From the NCBI RefSeq assembly GCF_008831285.2, contig NC_045149.1, forward strand, positions 6,253,500-6,317,499: a stretch of 64,000 nucleotides of DNA, read 5' to 3'. Of this stretch, positions 23,301 to 33,569 are shown piece by piece (position 1 is the first letter of the stretch; each line of letters opens with the position of its first letter). Origin of the DNA: Nymphaea colorata. Taxonomy: Eukaryota; Streptophyta; Magnoliopsida; Nymphaeales; Nymphaeaceae. Under the pieces are notes generated by a model. The model had not been told where the DNA came from, made no database searches, and saw only the letters and a program-made list of their open reading frames with translations. Position numbers and translations under genes: made by a program.

Positions 23301-24111
23301 CTAATAACCACATTTTTCATCAAAAGAATCAAGCATATTGAAATAGACTGTCATGTCATTCGAGAAGAACATTTTCAAAAAACTATTGAGTTGTCCTTCG
23401 TTCATTCTGAATATCAACTTGCAGAGTTTCTTTATTAAAAACCTTTTGTCCAACATATTTCAGTTTGCTCTTCACAAACTTCCGGTGTATATATGTGTGC
23501 GTGTGTGTGCGCGCGCGCGCACTAACTATAAATCACCATAAATCTGTGTAACATAAGTTCAAAAGGAATACTTCTGTTGTTTATGCACTATGTACAACAC
23601 TGGTCCGAACAATTTCCATTTCTTCGATAAGTTCGGAGTGGTGACTAGAATGCAGTTGCTAGTCGAAAAGCAAGACCTGTTTTTGTTTTGGCGCCATATT
23701 GACCTCTATGACATTATGATAAGCAACTTGACACCACTTCAAACTTTTAATTCTTAACTCCGTCAAGCTACACTAAGAAAAAAACGGCCAATAACATAGC
23801 AAAACACCCATATCATCGTAATATATAAGTTCTTGTTCTAAAGTCAGAGAGAGATGAGTGGTAAACATAAGCTTAATGTGGTAAATCATTAAGAAGACGT
23901 GTTTACCTTGAGAAGGAGGACACGAGAGGAGGAAGGCAGCGAGCACAGTTGTCTCCCTTCCTTGAGGCTTCCCTTTCTTCGTGAGTGAACGGTATCGACG
24001 CAACACCGCCTCCGAGACGACCTCACCCCATGAATTCGCCGGAGCCCTGTTTCCCTGTGTGACGTCCATCTTCTCTGCAGCTGGCGAGGTCAAAGAATGC
24101 GATGTGGTCAT
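8320..24111 (-). CDS. TAD1: tRNA-specific adenosine deaminase 1 (TAD1/ADAT1), 8 exons identified
   Basis: The ADAT1 family deaminates adenosine 37, next to the anticodon of tRNA-Ala, to inosine. Minus-strand exons: 24111-23907, 21876-21756, 16120-15972, 11295-11080, 9624-9431, 9356-9280, 8707-8588 and 8395-8320. Every junction has GT..AG ends, and phases 1, 2, 1, 1, 0, 2, 2 join without a stop into 386 codons. Zinc site: His in [11 protein letters not shown] with the proton-shuttling Glu (exon 2), Cys in [14 protein letters not shown] (split across exons 3 and 4) and Cys in [16 protein letters not shown] (exon 4). Further hallmarks are [28 protein letters not shown] and [18 protein letters not shown]. 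About 30-40 C-terminal residues remain unassigned. A TAG stops the frame four codons above the first ATG; a second ATG at 24069 is an alternative start. Transposons enlarge introns 1-4, but every exon found is open. Confidence 0.93.
8588..8707 (-). CDS. TAD1: TAD1 exon 7
   Basis: Acceptor GACATGCAG, donor GCAA-GTAGGT. Encodes [25 protein letters not shown] and STESSLC; the Lys of LCK is split with exon 8. 120 nt. This is the most conserved C-terminal block of the family. Confidence 0.93.
8708..9279. other. TAD1 intron 6
   Basis: 572 bp between exons 6 and 7, without recognisable inserted elements. Neither strand holds a supported gene. Confidence 0.8.
9280..9356 (-). CDS. TAD1: TAD1 exon 6
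   Basis: Acceptor CCTTCACAG only 74 nt after exon 5, donor GCGG-GTAGAC. Encodes [14 protein letters not shown] and SLTCG, continuing FRVTK from exon 5. 77 nt. Confidence 0.9.
9431..9624 (-). CDS. TAD1: TAD1 exon 5
   Basis: Acceptor TTTCCTTAG, donor TAAA-GTGAGT. Encodes [20 protein letters not shown], then a variable stretch, then [16 protein letters not shown] and PFRVTK. 194 nt, ends in phase 0. Confidence 0.92.
10247..10745 (-). mobile_element. copia 3' end remnant in TAD1 intron 4
   Basis: Minus-strand RNase H C-terminus ([42 protein letters not shown], 10732-10442), then a polypurine-like AACTTGAAGGAGAG and an LTR-like sequence (10432 to about 10247). The protein end and the LTR both resemble element C at 16133-21437 ([11 protein letters not shown] there), including the paired CCTAATC/GATTAGG arms. 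It is an old truncated relative of C in the opposite orientation. Confidence 0.78.
11080..11295 (-). CDS. TAD1: TAD1 exon 4 (second zinc cysteine)
   Basis: Acceptor TCTCTGTAG, donor CCAAG-GTATAT. Encodes GDAS, a variable Cys/Ser-rich insert, [20 protein letters not shown] and NVVGVQ. Joins exon 3 in LPC-GDAS and exon 5 in VQ-GALL. 216 nt. Confidence 0.93.
11638..11741 (-). repeat. Old LTR fragment in TAD1 intron 3
   Basis: TGTGAATCGGAG and the following 90 bp align by eye with the start of the LTR at 13510 (shared stretches such as CAAAGAAT, TCTTGAGA, AAGAACTTACA). It is probably a decayed copy of the same LTR, interrupted on its right side by the MITE at 11742. Confidence 0.55.
11742..12044. 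mobile_element. hAT-like MITE, copy 1 (TAD1 intron 3)
   Basis: About 300 bp, AT-rich, no coding capacity. Termini CAATGTCGCGTATAT and, inverted, TATTGTCACAAATAT. Flanked by the 8-bp direct repeat GGACATAA (11734-11741 and 12045-12052). A second copy, inverted, lies at 36969-37281 with similar sequence throughout (for example CCAAAAATGAAAA..CGATTTTATC and AACAACTTCACTGAAA). The 8-bp duplication and short inverted ends suggest the hAT superfamily; that is an inference. Confidence 0.65.
12091..13385 (+). pseudogene. Degenerate copia integrase end and RT fragment (TAD1 intron 3)
   Basis: 12091-12297 reads [17 protein letters not shown] and [14 protein letters not shown], the integrase C-terminal fold. 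After a decayed linker, RT pieces appear in shifting frames: [10 protein letters not shown] near 12890, then [37 protein letters not shown] and FNDPVLFV (13068-13250). A frameshift falls just at the YVDD region (LYMWTI). Homology stops near 13385, where an unrelated antisense LTR unit begins. Confidence 0.82.
13386..13870 (-). mobile_element. Truncated LTR retrotransposon: LTR plus primer site
   Basis: On the minus strand the LTR runs from TGTTATTTCATAT (13870) to CTGATTCACA (13510), about 361 bp, with a TATA box CTATAAATA. It is followed by TGGTATCAGAG at 13509-13499, the initiator-Met primer site, and then about 110 bp of leader. No gag or pol of this element is present, so it is a truncated remnant abutting the copia RT fragment on its left. 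Confidence 0.75.
14470..14587. repeat. TA microsatellites left of Micron-like element
   Basis: (TA)n tracts at about 14479-14498 and 14560-14584 in the intron; the second directly borders the element at 14588. Confidence 0.8.
14588..15001. mobile_element. Micron-like non-autonomous element inside a TA microsatellite
   Basis: A 414-bp unit bounded by the inverted ends ACTGAATGGTG (14588-14598) and CACCATTCAGT (14991-15001). (TA)n lies on both outer sides (to 14584, and 15002-15027). The interior is GC-rich (14680-14900), with a hairpin GCCATCCATCTA..TAGATGGC near 14626-14653. Placement within TA repeats is the hallmark of rice Micron elements; membership of that family is inferred from behaviour, not from sequence match. 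Open frames in the interior are artefacts of GC content. Confidence 0.6.
15330..15460. repeat. GT/AT microsatellite with a duplicated ~50-bp unit
   Basis: A TACATATATATATGTG tract grades into (GT)n. A unit beginning TACAATTCTGTTTCCACAAT and ending in TATGTG repeats is present twice (starting near 15368 and 15411). It produces spurious Cys-Val-rich open frames. Confidence 0.85.
15972..16120 (-). CDS. TAD1: TAD1 exon 3 (first zinc cysteine region)
   Basis: Acceptor CAATTCAG at 16121-16128, donor CCAT-GTACGT. Encodes [10 protein letters not shown] and [17 protein letters not shown]; the following Cys codon is split with exon 4. An alternative AG eleven bases inside (ATGCAG) would put a stop in frame, which fixes this acceptor. 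A copia LTR starts 12 bp upstream of the exon. Confidence 0.92.
16133..16305 (+). repeat. 5' LTR of copia C
   Basis: Starts TGTTAAAGATAC, ends CTCTCGTAACA. Contains a perfect 11-bp inverted repeat CCCTAATCTCT (16230-16240) and AGAGATTAGGG (16245-16255) separated by TAAT, and a CT-rich tract near the end. Confidence 0.97.
16306..16317 (+). other. Primer binding site of copia C
   Basis: TGGTATCAGAGC directly after the 5' LTR, complementary to initiator Met tRNA. Confidence 0.95.
17026..21257 (+). pseudogene. copia C gag-pol polyprotein with a single frameshift
   Basis: Encodes all proteins of the element. The main frame 17026-20532 (1168 residues) has UBN2-type gag, zinc knuckle C-x2-C-x4-H-x4-C at about residue 251, retropepsin WMIDSGAS (Asp 368), the integrase HHCC region ([15 protein letters not shown]), DD35E residues at about D553, D616 and E652, and the RT with YVDDIVLTG (YVDD 1094-1097). 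The frame then shifts at the GGGG run 20505-20508 (one G short compared with the expected reading). RT end and RNase H continue in 20529-21257 ([40 protein letters not shown]). Apart from this one break the polyprotein looks intact. A sequencing error cannot be excluded. Confidence 0.93.
21253..21264 (+). other. Polypurine tract of copia C
   Basis: CTTGAGGGGGAG immediately before the 3' LTR, overlapping the end of the pol stop region. Confidence 0.9.
21265..21437 (+). repeat. 3' LTR of copia C
   Basis: 173 bp, reads identical to the 5' LTR, including the 11-bp inverted repeat and the CT run. Followed by the target duplication GCAGA. Confidence 0.97.
21756..21876 (-). CDS. TAD1: TAD1 exon 2 (HAE zinc/proton-shuttle motif)
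   Basis: Acceptor TTTTTTCAG, donor CTAAG-GTTGTG. Encodes [13 protein letters not shown] and [12 protein letters not shown], giving the first zinc ligand (His) and the catalytic Glu. 121 nt, phases 1 in and 2 out. Confidence 0.93.
22194..23480 (+). mobile_element. Internally deleted copia remnant in TAD1 intron 1
   Basis: A possible LTR (22194-22381, TGTTAATACT to CTCTAACA) is followed by TGGTATCAGCACAG, a near match to the usual primer site. About 770 bp of non-coding leader-like sequence follow, then RNase H pieces in shifting frames ([35 protein letters not shown] at 23160-23290, with HQKNQAY and later pieces to 23470). Gag, protease, integrase and RT are missing. An old deletion derivative. 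Confidence 0.7.
23486..23521. repeat. GT/GC microsatellite
   Basis: TATATATGTGTGCGTGTG then GCGCGCGCGCGC; follows the copia RNase H remnant. Confidence 0.8.
23907..24111 (-). CDS. TAD1: TAD1 exon 1
   Basis: 68 codons plus one base. Encodes the N-terminal helix region [20 protein letters not shown], then [16 protein letters not shown]. Ends CAAG before GTAAAC (phase 1). Start at 24111 or, 14 codons later, 24069. Confidence 0.88.
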
Positions 24112-24489
24112 CCTCGCCTCTTCCTACGATGTATTTAGGCGCGTTCCGTAAAGAAGAAAAATTAAATTAGAAAACACCGCTCAAGAAATCAGAGCAGGTT
24201 TAGGGGAGTGCGCGGTCTATCCGCAGCCGCCCAATGGAGTCACTTCAGCCAAATCTTGGCTTGAGCTTAATAAGGATGGGTTCAAGCTGTTCAAGCTCTG
24301 AGTCAAGCTTGGGCTGGTCAACTTGTCAACTCGAGTCCACCTAAAACTATAGCTTAAAATGCTAAAGATGAATTCGAGCTGTCTAAACTCGACTTATGTT
24401 CTGACCTACCTTGAAATGGGGTGGTAACGCATCAAATGAAAAATGAGCATTCAAAGTATCATCGGGCAATTGTTCTCATCGAACCGTGC
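24112..24489. promoter_or_regulatory. 5' flank of TAD1
   Basis: Upstream region of the minus-strand TAD1 start. No clear TATA box or operator-like element was identified. The gene-proximal 100 bp is moderately GC-rich, as is exon 1. Confidence 0.35.
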
Positions 24490-25650
24490 GGCGCAACAGG
24501 CCTTCCAACCGCCGCAAGTCTAAAAGGGTAAGCAAGTGTGCAGATAACTTGAAAACAAGGAGTGCGTAAATAGAAACAAGAAAGAAAAGAACTTGCAATG
24601 CTTTGTTTTATTCACTTAGTAAAGCAATATCACAAGACAAGGTAATCAAAGAGATTGACTCAACTTTACTTACAAGGGTGTTCGTGGGCTCCTCGTGTTG
24701 AACACCCAAAACAAAGAATCTTCAAACATGATACTTAGACCGGTGAGAGGGTACTCCATTACAAGTAAACATGTATACACAAATGGTTCTTGTAAACAAA
24801 AGAAAGGACTAAACAGACACAAGGTGACATGTTCTCTCCTTCAAATCATGAGCCCTCGTCAATGCCAATTATGTCACAGTATGCACGGACTTCTTCTGGG
24901 TAGTGTTGCTTCTGAAACGCATACTCTCAGGTAATCTGTTTTTTATCCGCCACTTGACAAAATACTTCTTCGGCTCTCCAAAATAGTTGATCTTGTGTCA
25001 AAGAATCTACTTTAGTTGTCTATCGGCTGCACGCTTACCTGTAGGTGCTCTTCGTAAGATTGGCTCCCACTGCGGCTGGCTTCGCTCTGAATGTTTGGCA
25101 TCAACATAGAATGGCTTCAAATTACATATGTGAAATACTAGATGCACCTTGAAGTCTGACAACAGACTTAGCTTATATGTTAGCTTCCAAATTCTCTTTG
25201 TCACAGTGAATGGCCCTTCATACTTCCATATTAATGCATAGTGTCACCTACGAATGATATTCGTGCTATCAGGATATAACTTCACGAAGACCTAGTCTCT
25301 AACTCGAAACTTAGCAGGTTGTCGATCTTTGTCAACCCACTTTTTCATCTTTTTGGCAGCCTTATGCAAGAATGTCTTGGTGAGTTTCGTTTGTTCCTCT
25401 CAGTCTCTAACAAGTTGGTAGGCAAATATAAGTCTTCCCTTTTCCTGAGCAGCAAGAGTATTTGGCATTAGTAGTTGTTGTTCCATAGCTATTTCAGACT
25501 GATTATGCCTAGAAGACTCGCTCTTTTATAACTTGTAGTAGAATTCAGCAACATCGAACAGTTTCACCCAGTTCTTCTAGTTTGCATTGACAAAGTGCCG
25601 CAAGAACTATTCCAACAATGCATTGATACGTTCCAACTCAAAACTGGCAC
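24490..25650 (-). mobile_element. Ty3/gypsy (chromovirus-type) 3' remnant
   Basis: Minus-strand integrase C-terminus: HKAAKKMKKWVDKDRQPAKF near 25355, a stop in RVRD-stop-VFVKLYPD, KYEGPF, then KRIWKLTYKLSLLSDFKVHL and VFHICNLKPFYVD (25204-25090). Decayed sequence leads to a purine-rich TTTGAAGGAGAGAACA (about 24829-24843) that may precede a TGTCACCTTG LTR start reading leftwards. The KLPSDFKVHPVFH-type block is diagnostic of Ty3/gypsy integrase. The LTR limits are uncertain. Confidence 0.72.
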
Positions 25651-28600
25651 AAACAAGGGAAATCCAAAAGTTTAATTAAAACAAAGCATTGTGATTGTTG
25701 TGGACTAACTATGTTTGGCCCAGCCAAGCTAGCAGTATGGGATGCTGCTTGGCCAGCTTGGACATTGCTCAAGAAGCAAGTGGGATTCAATCGGTATTGA
25801 GTCAAGTAGAAAGCAATGCACTTGGAATGTGCAGTGCGCTAGTGCAAAGAGAAACATATACGTGCATCATGGTCGTCAGTCCCTTCAAAAGGTGAAAGTT
25901 TTTCGATAAGCTTTCCCATGTGTAGCATTTGGTTGCGCATGGGGGTGCATGTGGGTTAGGGCTAATCCCCCCGTGGACGCATATGCTATGTCCATAACTT
26001 TGTACAGTCACGTGGGGGTGAGCAAATGAAAGCTCGTCATTGAGTAGGGTGATGGTTGGTTGTCTTACTTAATGACATATAGTCGGCAACTAGCTTTCGC
26101 TGGGGACTTCCTCCAAATGGAATCCTTCTCACACCCAAATTTCTTATGAAAGTAGATAGACACTTGGAGGAATAGCAGGGTTCTGACATAGCCTCATGGC
26201 CCCGGCTTGTTGATGATCTACTATAGGATAATCTTGGGTGATGGTTTGCCGAATGTCTAGCACTCCTCGTCTGGTCCATGGTCCAAAAAAATTGATGAAT
26301 GTTTCTACTACATTAATGTTGAGCAAAGGCTGGTCGAAGACTTGTGGAAACCCTCGACACAGCACAGGCCAAATAAGGCTTGAAAAAGTCAGTTCGTGAC
26401 ATGAAGAGCATCTTATTTATTTTTCACAACAAAATGTCTTATCCAAGTATGTTGCCAATTTCCATGTTTTCTCCTCTTATTTTAGCAAAATCCTTTTTCT
26501 TTTTTACTTTCGCGAATGCTTATCAAATGCAATCATTTTCCTTTCACCTAATTTGGCCAAACAATGGAAGCTGCCAACCACTAGGGTTAGAGACTAACAA
26601 CCTCCTAAACTTTTATGCCCAACGACTTGTGTATCTTCCTGTAAACAAAAATGCCAAGTACATAGTGTATTAGTTTACATATGTCAAGCTTTATCTAACT
26701 TGTTACACTATGGCACGTGATTTTATTTTACTAATATGATTCAATAATGTGGGAAGCACATTTTATTGGTGGAAAGTGGAGGACATTGTTATGAATGATA
26801 GTTTGAGTAGAGCATATGTTAATTGATCACAACTGCAATGAACGAATGACACAACAAGATGTTATGCCCACATGTCAGTGCATTTGTAATCATCTAGTTC
26901 ATATTATACTTGAATATCATATGTAAAAACACAATAGTTAGTTTAGTGTTAAAGTATATATGAGGTGAAAATAACATTCTTTTTTATAGTAAATGACAAA
27001 GTGTGTATTAAGTATGTATAAGATGGAAGACCTTAGGTGTTAGTAGTCAAGTACATGTAATTTTACAAGTAAAAGATTAGCATCTATGGTGATTCATTCG
27101 TGTAAACTTTACTTGTTAAATGTAGAGGACATAGAAGATATGATTGTTGAAAAGCATGTAACAACACAATTTTGATTGAATATTGGCAAACAAAGGAGCA
27201 ATTCCCTTAATGGTTATGGAGAAAAGGAACATGTTTTAGTTGATGTTTGCATGCATAAATGGGGTAATGTAGAGTTTATGCATGCAAGGAAAGTGTTTAT
27301 ATGCATGTGTGCAAAACATTGTAGTAGTTAGCTTGATTTAGCAGGTGAAAATGGCTTTGATGTCATGAAGCAAAGGAAAGTGTTCATGTAGATGCAAAGG
27401 GAAGTGTTCAACAATGTAAAAAGGATTGTCATGATGTACATGAAGGAAAAAAAGTGTTCCAATATATTTGCCAAGAATAGATTGGTGGTGAGTTTGACAC
27501 ATGCAAGAAAAGTATTACTATGGTAGATGGGCACATACATGAACATTGCAGTAGTGAACTTGATTTTGTACATAATAATCATCTTGTTGCATATGGAGTA
27601 GAAGAAAGCATTCTAATAGATGTGTGCATGAATGAACTTGTCACTATATAGTTTTGAGGCATGTGGATTCATCATGATGCACATAGACTAGATGAATGTG
27701 TCTAGTACATATGTACATGCTCAAACAAAATTGTGAGTTTGATGCCCCAAAAGAAGAACTACAATTAAGTGACAACAAAGTTGCTTTTAATTCTACTATG
27801 AATATGCACTAACCCGTGGTGAAGGAGGTCCAAAAAAATGAAAAATTATTATAGTAAAGAAATATATATGTTCAAAAAAACAAATGTTGAAGCACAATAA
27901 TGTTAATAAAATTCTTAGGCAACATTGAGATGTGGATGCCCAACAAAGATGGTAATTAGGAAGCCTTTGAGCAGCAGATTTATGTTACGATGTTTATTAC
28001 TAACCACAACTACCCTTGGCTACTTTTATAATTGTTCACCTATTGAGTCACATCGAAATGTAATATATGGCCATTCAACAATTAGATAGTTAGTAATCAG
28101 ATGCTACTATCACTTCAAAGCAGGCATATAACTACATAAGTAAGTTGGATGTTGAACACAAGAATGTACCATTCACATAGTCCAACTTATGAACCACTTT
28201 CAATAGAGGAGGAGAGTGCTATGAAGAGCAGTGAAATGCATGTTATTTTAAGTTATCTCTAAAGGAAGTTAAACATGGACTTGGCTTATACAATGCCCTT
28301 TAATGGAATGAGGATGGATACATAATGAACATGTTTTAGGCAGATATTCATTCAAGAATGAACTACAAGTACTTCAATATAGTGAATATCAATATGCACC
28401 AATGACCATTTACACAGTTGGATGAGCATGCATGAATCCTATAAGAATAATTTATATACATGTTTAATAATATTTCAGTTTTTTGAGCAATATAAATTGT
28501 TTTTGAAGAATCTTAAAAGGAATGAGCTACAACATGATTGCAAAACAATTTTTATAGTTCCCATGACAATGAGAATCAAGGTGTTGATGCAGCTGCAAAT

Positions 28601-31600
28601 ATGTACACACCCATTATATTCTCAGTGGGTGAAGTTTGAAGCTATTGCAACTGTCAATTATGTAATAAAAGAAATTTCTTGCAAGAACAACTTGCAAAGC
28701 TACCTTGTAGAGGTCTACATTATGACATGCAACAGAAACGTTGCACTTTAATGCTCCAATAAAAAGTTTAAGTTTAGTAGAGTTTTCCATTGTCATGCAA
28801 TGGAGGTGTTAGATTAAGAAGACATTAAAAAGATACTAGTAGCCTACATGTGGAGACAATGGACAATGAATGTTAACATGCACTTCTTGAGTTTTGCCAG
28901 CCTTCATCCAGCAAATGGAGACAATAGATGTCTCATTACATCACAGAATTAGCAATTATGTTGATCCATCATGCATATCATTGAAGTGGACTTAGAGAGT
29001 AAACAAATATACCAATATGTGATGGTAGCACCAACATAAGATTTTGAAAAATGTTGGTAACATGTACATCCAAGAGGACATATAGCATGTGATAGAGAGC
29101 GGCTCAAAGTTGCAGCAGACAGCCCATAACCCTAGAATAGGATGACAAAATCCATTCTTTGGCTAACATCATGTTTAATGTCTCAGAGATACATATCATT
29201 AATGTTGATGAATACTATCACATTGCAAAAAGGAATAAAGCGGAAGTTTTGGGATGTTAATGTACCATTTTAACTTGCAAAAATACTTACACACACTTAG
29301 TTTTTGATGATGAGAGCACGTCTGCAAATTGACGACAATTTTAAGTCATAATTTTGTACACATGATTGTGTATGTGCACATGCTGAGTGTTGAAAATAGG
29401 ACCAGATTTAGATTGTGTTGTATTTATGTGCATGTATAGCTTGGTCGGTGTACATGAATATTGGTATACAATGAAACAAATTTTCCTAGTATAAAGTGAC
29501 AAACTCTCAATCATATTTGAAATTAAGACAAAGACAAAGGCAAAATCATGAAAAAACATGAAATAAACTCAAATGGATACAATTGACAATCAAACATGAC
29601 GTACAATGAGCGATAAGTGACAAGGACAACTATTTATATGTGAAATTTTGGTTTGAAAATGAAATTATCAAGACGCAAGTTCAAGAATTACCTAAATGAC
29701 TTGCTGCTGGTGAGAATAGGGGGTGCCCATTCCAATGATCCTGCCATGGAAAAAGAAACCGACAGCAAATGCAAAAAAAAAAAGAAATGAAAGAAAAATA
29801 AAAAAAATGCAAGATGGAGTAACCAAAGCTGGATTTATCTGTCAGTGATGAAAGTGAATGATAGTGAGATTGAAGCAAAACAATGTTCTTCACAGGTATC
29901 TCTAGATTTTGGTGCTAGATATGCTTGCAAACTGGGGAGGCTACCGAGAAGAAAGAATCCGGCAAAGCTGCTCGAGGGTTCAAAAAGGGGTGAAAGAAAG
30001 CAAAGATCGACAGTGGTCTGAGGCGAAAAGGAGAGGGCAGCAGACTGGAGGACTTCGTTGAAGGAAAATTGTGGTTGCAGGAGGAAAGTGCATCTGTTCC
30101 CTCAAGTGAATGATGACCAAACAATGCACATCCTCACCCAAAATTCTTGGATGGTGTCACAAACACTATGGGAAACATTCACCACTTTATCAAAGCGTTA
30201 AATATTTCAATCCCGAATGAAAAATGTTGGTTCGATCGCTGACTTTCAAAGGATGGTCGCCAACACATAAGCCCATATTCAACATCATCTTTCTTACATT
30301 TGTTGTAAAAAATGGACAAAAGGATGATAGATGGAACTAGCTTATCAGTATGAGGTTCGGTTGTCCTTAGTGCCACTACCAAGATAAACAAATCAAGGGC
30401 TATGGCAATGGTTAATTATTGCTGTATCTCTAAATGTTGACCTAAAATGCATGTATAAATGCATGATTTGACTTTGAAATGAGCTTATTTTAGAAAAACA
30501 TAATGTCGTAGACTAAGTTTTAAAAAAGTTGTATAGTTAGAAAAGAGCTAATTAGACCCTCAAGGTTTTAAAAATATGTGAACTGCTTCAAACCTGCTTC
30601 ATCAATGGGATATGCATACATGCACACTAAATCTACATGATATATGATTTTGAAAAACTAAGGCTAAAAACTAATTTGAGATCATGATTTGACAAAAAAT
30701 TTGTAAAGTTCAAAATTCATAATTTTTTATCCAAGGGAGGTAAAAAGTGGACATCAGAAGGTTCAAATCCCAAACTACAAGCCTAGTGGAAGGTCTTAAA
30801 AAATCCTAACTATAGGAGAAGACTGGTGATCATAGTCTAAACATAGATCTAGTGGGAAAATATGAAATCAATTTTTTGGATAGAAAACAGATTGAACTAA
30901 ATTTTAGGGAGGATAAGAAATTGAATTTAAGCGACCCACCTAAATTGACTGAAGGAGGGAAATTGGGATACATGAGGTGCACAACCTAGGGTTTAGGGTT
31001 TCCATCTAAGGTTCTTAAAGGTGGGTCAGTCTAGGGGCTTTAAGACTTGGGAGGTTTTGACAACAAAGCTTGACATAAAGGGGCACAACCTATGGTTCAG
31101 GCTCTATAATTAACATGTCATAGGTTTAATTTTAGAAAAGCCTAACCTTCAGGCCTTGTATTTTGGAAAAAATGAATGTTTTTTAAGATATAAAGAGAAA
31201 ATAAATCTTTTCATACCACACCTATGGTCAATAGTATAAATTGAGCTTATCTTTCATCATTTCTTTTAGGAGTACTTATTGTGCCTATTAGGAATCTTAG
31301 GTGAATGTGTATGAATATATATTTGAATGCAGTTGAAATTATATGAAATGCATGCATACTTAATATAGAATGAAAACATTATAAAATGCTCCATAGATAC
31401 GTACATAGAAAATACATAAGACAAGCATCCACCAAAGAACATATGCTTCATGAGATCATTTTAATGTCATTAATGGTCATTAATACCATTTCATATAGCA
31501 ATAAATAAATATAAAATTTGAACTAATATCAATGCATGAATAACAATTTCCCCATATTTCCCAATTGACAAGTTTGGATTTGAGTCCTAGTTGCACTGAC

Positions 31601-32660
31601 AAATAAATTCCAAATTGGCTGAAATTTGGTGGATGGGGTCTGGACACGTCTTAGAAGAGTTCCCATGTGGTGGGCTTTGGATTGAAGCCCTAAAGTGAAA
31701 AAGTGTAATCTACAATTCTAATCCTAAAATTTGAAAGTTACATAAAACAAATTGTGGAATTTTAGGACAACATTCTACAGCAGGTAGTAGAGACATAAGG
31801 CTTTATATTGACACCAAAATTATTGAAAATGTTCCTAGAAGGGAGTATATAGTTTGAAAAAATTATGCTAAATTTGGGTTTTTTATAGAAGCAACTATAA
31901 GGTTTGTTTTCAACAAAAACTTGTGGGGGTTGTCCAAACATACAAGGGAACCAGTTCCATGTAAGGATTTGCAAAAACTATGCCTAAATTAAAAGCTATA
32001 ATGCAAACAACAATACTTAAAAACTTTGAAATGTAGAAATGTAACAAAAACAATAATATATAAGACAGATCTCAAAATCTATCAATGACCCACCAAATAT
32101 ACTTGGATTAACATGAAACTTCTTGTGAATATTTTAGACACATGAATGTGATAACTCTAAGTGATAAACTGTAAATACATACCTTGGAACTCAACCTTTA
32201 TGTTTGAAAACTTAGGATAGGATCTAGGGTTCTGTAGAAAATTATTGTAGAAAACTGCAGAAAATATCCTGTAATGAAACATCTAAACCATGTACTTGGA
32301 AACCTTAGAATTGTCATGAAATTTGGTAGGTGAAATTTAGATGTATCTAAGAAATGTACAACTTATAAAACTCAAAGATCAATTCCAGAACTTGACTTCT
32401 GTGGCCAAAAAGTTGCCTAAAGTTTAGGACTGTTTTTGTGAAAACCCTTGGTCTAAAAAAACATGTTTTGATAAAACCATAAAATTGGGGGGCTAGAGGG
32501 TGTAGGCCTTGACAAGCATTTCTTTGGGACACCCAAAGACATAGACGAAATCCATCTTTTTTACAAAATGTTGAAATCCTTCTTGGTTTGGGAGATAAAA
32601 ATGGGTCTCCTAATTGAGTTAAATTCAAGTGGTCAAACAAGGATCTCCTACACTAGGAAA
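25651..32660. other. AT-rich DNA without recognisable genes
   Basis: Both strands were read. Open frames are short (under 110 codons) and without family motifs; the longest include 28422-28751 plus and 26144-26365 minus. 27300-27700 has loosely repeated phrases such as AAAGTGTTC and GATGTACATGA, as in a decayed repeat. The region is probably old transposon and intergenic material. Confidence 0.55.
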
Positions 32661-32672
32661 GATTATTTCTAA

Positions 32673-32673
<1 letters not shown>

Positions 32674-32741
<68 letters not shown>
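32674..32741. repeat. (TA)n microsatellite, about 34 units
   Basis: Uninterrupted alternating TA over about 68 bp, the longest simple repeat in the window. Confidence 0.95.
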
Positions 32742-32745
<4 letters not shown>

Positions 32746-33569
32746 ATCTTAGCAAGCTTCAATTAAGTAAATATGCATATAAGACAAAATGTGAATATGA
32801 ATTTTAAGAACAAATTAAATTATATGATGTTTAAATAATAAGACATGAAACCTCATTGCATGAAACAAACAAAAGTAGGCATTATTTTTTGCTGATTCAT
32901 GAAAGATTCTCATCTAAAAAATTGAAGGGGCTTATCATCATGTAACTGATTTCTCTAACCATTCAATCATGAAATGAAGCTTTAAATATGAAAAAAAATA
33001 AAACTTCCACTCAACAATTGAAGGACTTGATGAAAAAAATTTTAATTAAAATTTTCAGTTAAAAGGGATGAAATCTTTAGAGGACACCAAATAACATGGC
33101 CGTTCCATGGAGGCCCTCCAATCATGCATGAAAATAAATAACTTAAACAAAGCATTGCTAACTTAATCTATATGTAAAATTTCATTGGTTAAAACAACTA
33201 AAACCACCAATCAACACAATATAAAAGGAAATAATCAAGCAATAATGCTTTGGACATAGTTCTAAGAGAATTTAAACAAAAACATACACGTGTTGATATC
33301 ATGGAAAACACATATATGATGGTCTTCTTGGAAGAATATATGAAGAAGTAATGCAAAAGTAGATGAAATGCATATATAATAAAAAAATAAAAAAAACAAA
33401 ATTAAGAAGAAGAAAGAAATGATATGAGAATAGAAAGAGAAAAGAAGAGAAATAGGAGAAACATGGCAGAAAGAGATGGCGCCTGCCTTGTTTGGGTTAC
33501 AGAGGGCATGTATTTGGAGTAGAGTTAGGCAAACTTCCCAAATACTTGGTCAGCAAAAAAGGAGATAAA
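32742..33569. other. AT-rich DNA, no feature seen
   Basis: No open frame or repeat of note; an A-rich purine tract occurs at about 33375-33450. It may be the decayed 5' part of the gypsy element that follows. Confidence 0.5.

Noticed and set aside
26144-26365. Minus frame of 73 codons with regular composition (FPQVFDQPLLNINVVE)
   Set aside because: It looked possibly coding, but I could match no family and neighbouring frames are broken; left within the non-coding description.
29681-30124. Two minus-strand frames of about 70 codons that looked like a small gene
   Set aside because: No recognisable motif, no splice-consistent link, composition typical of random AT-rich sequence.
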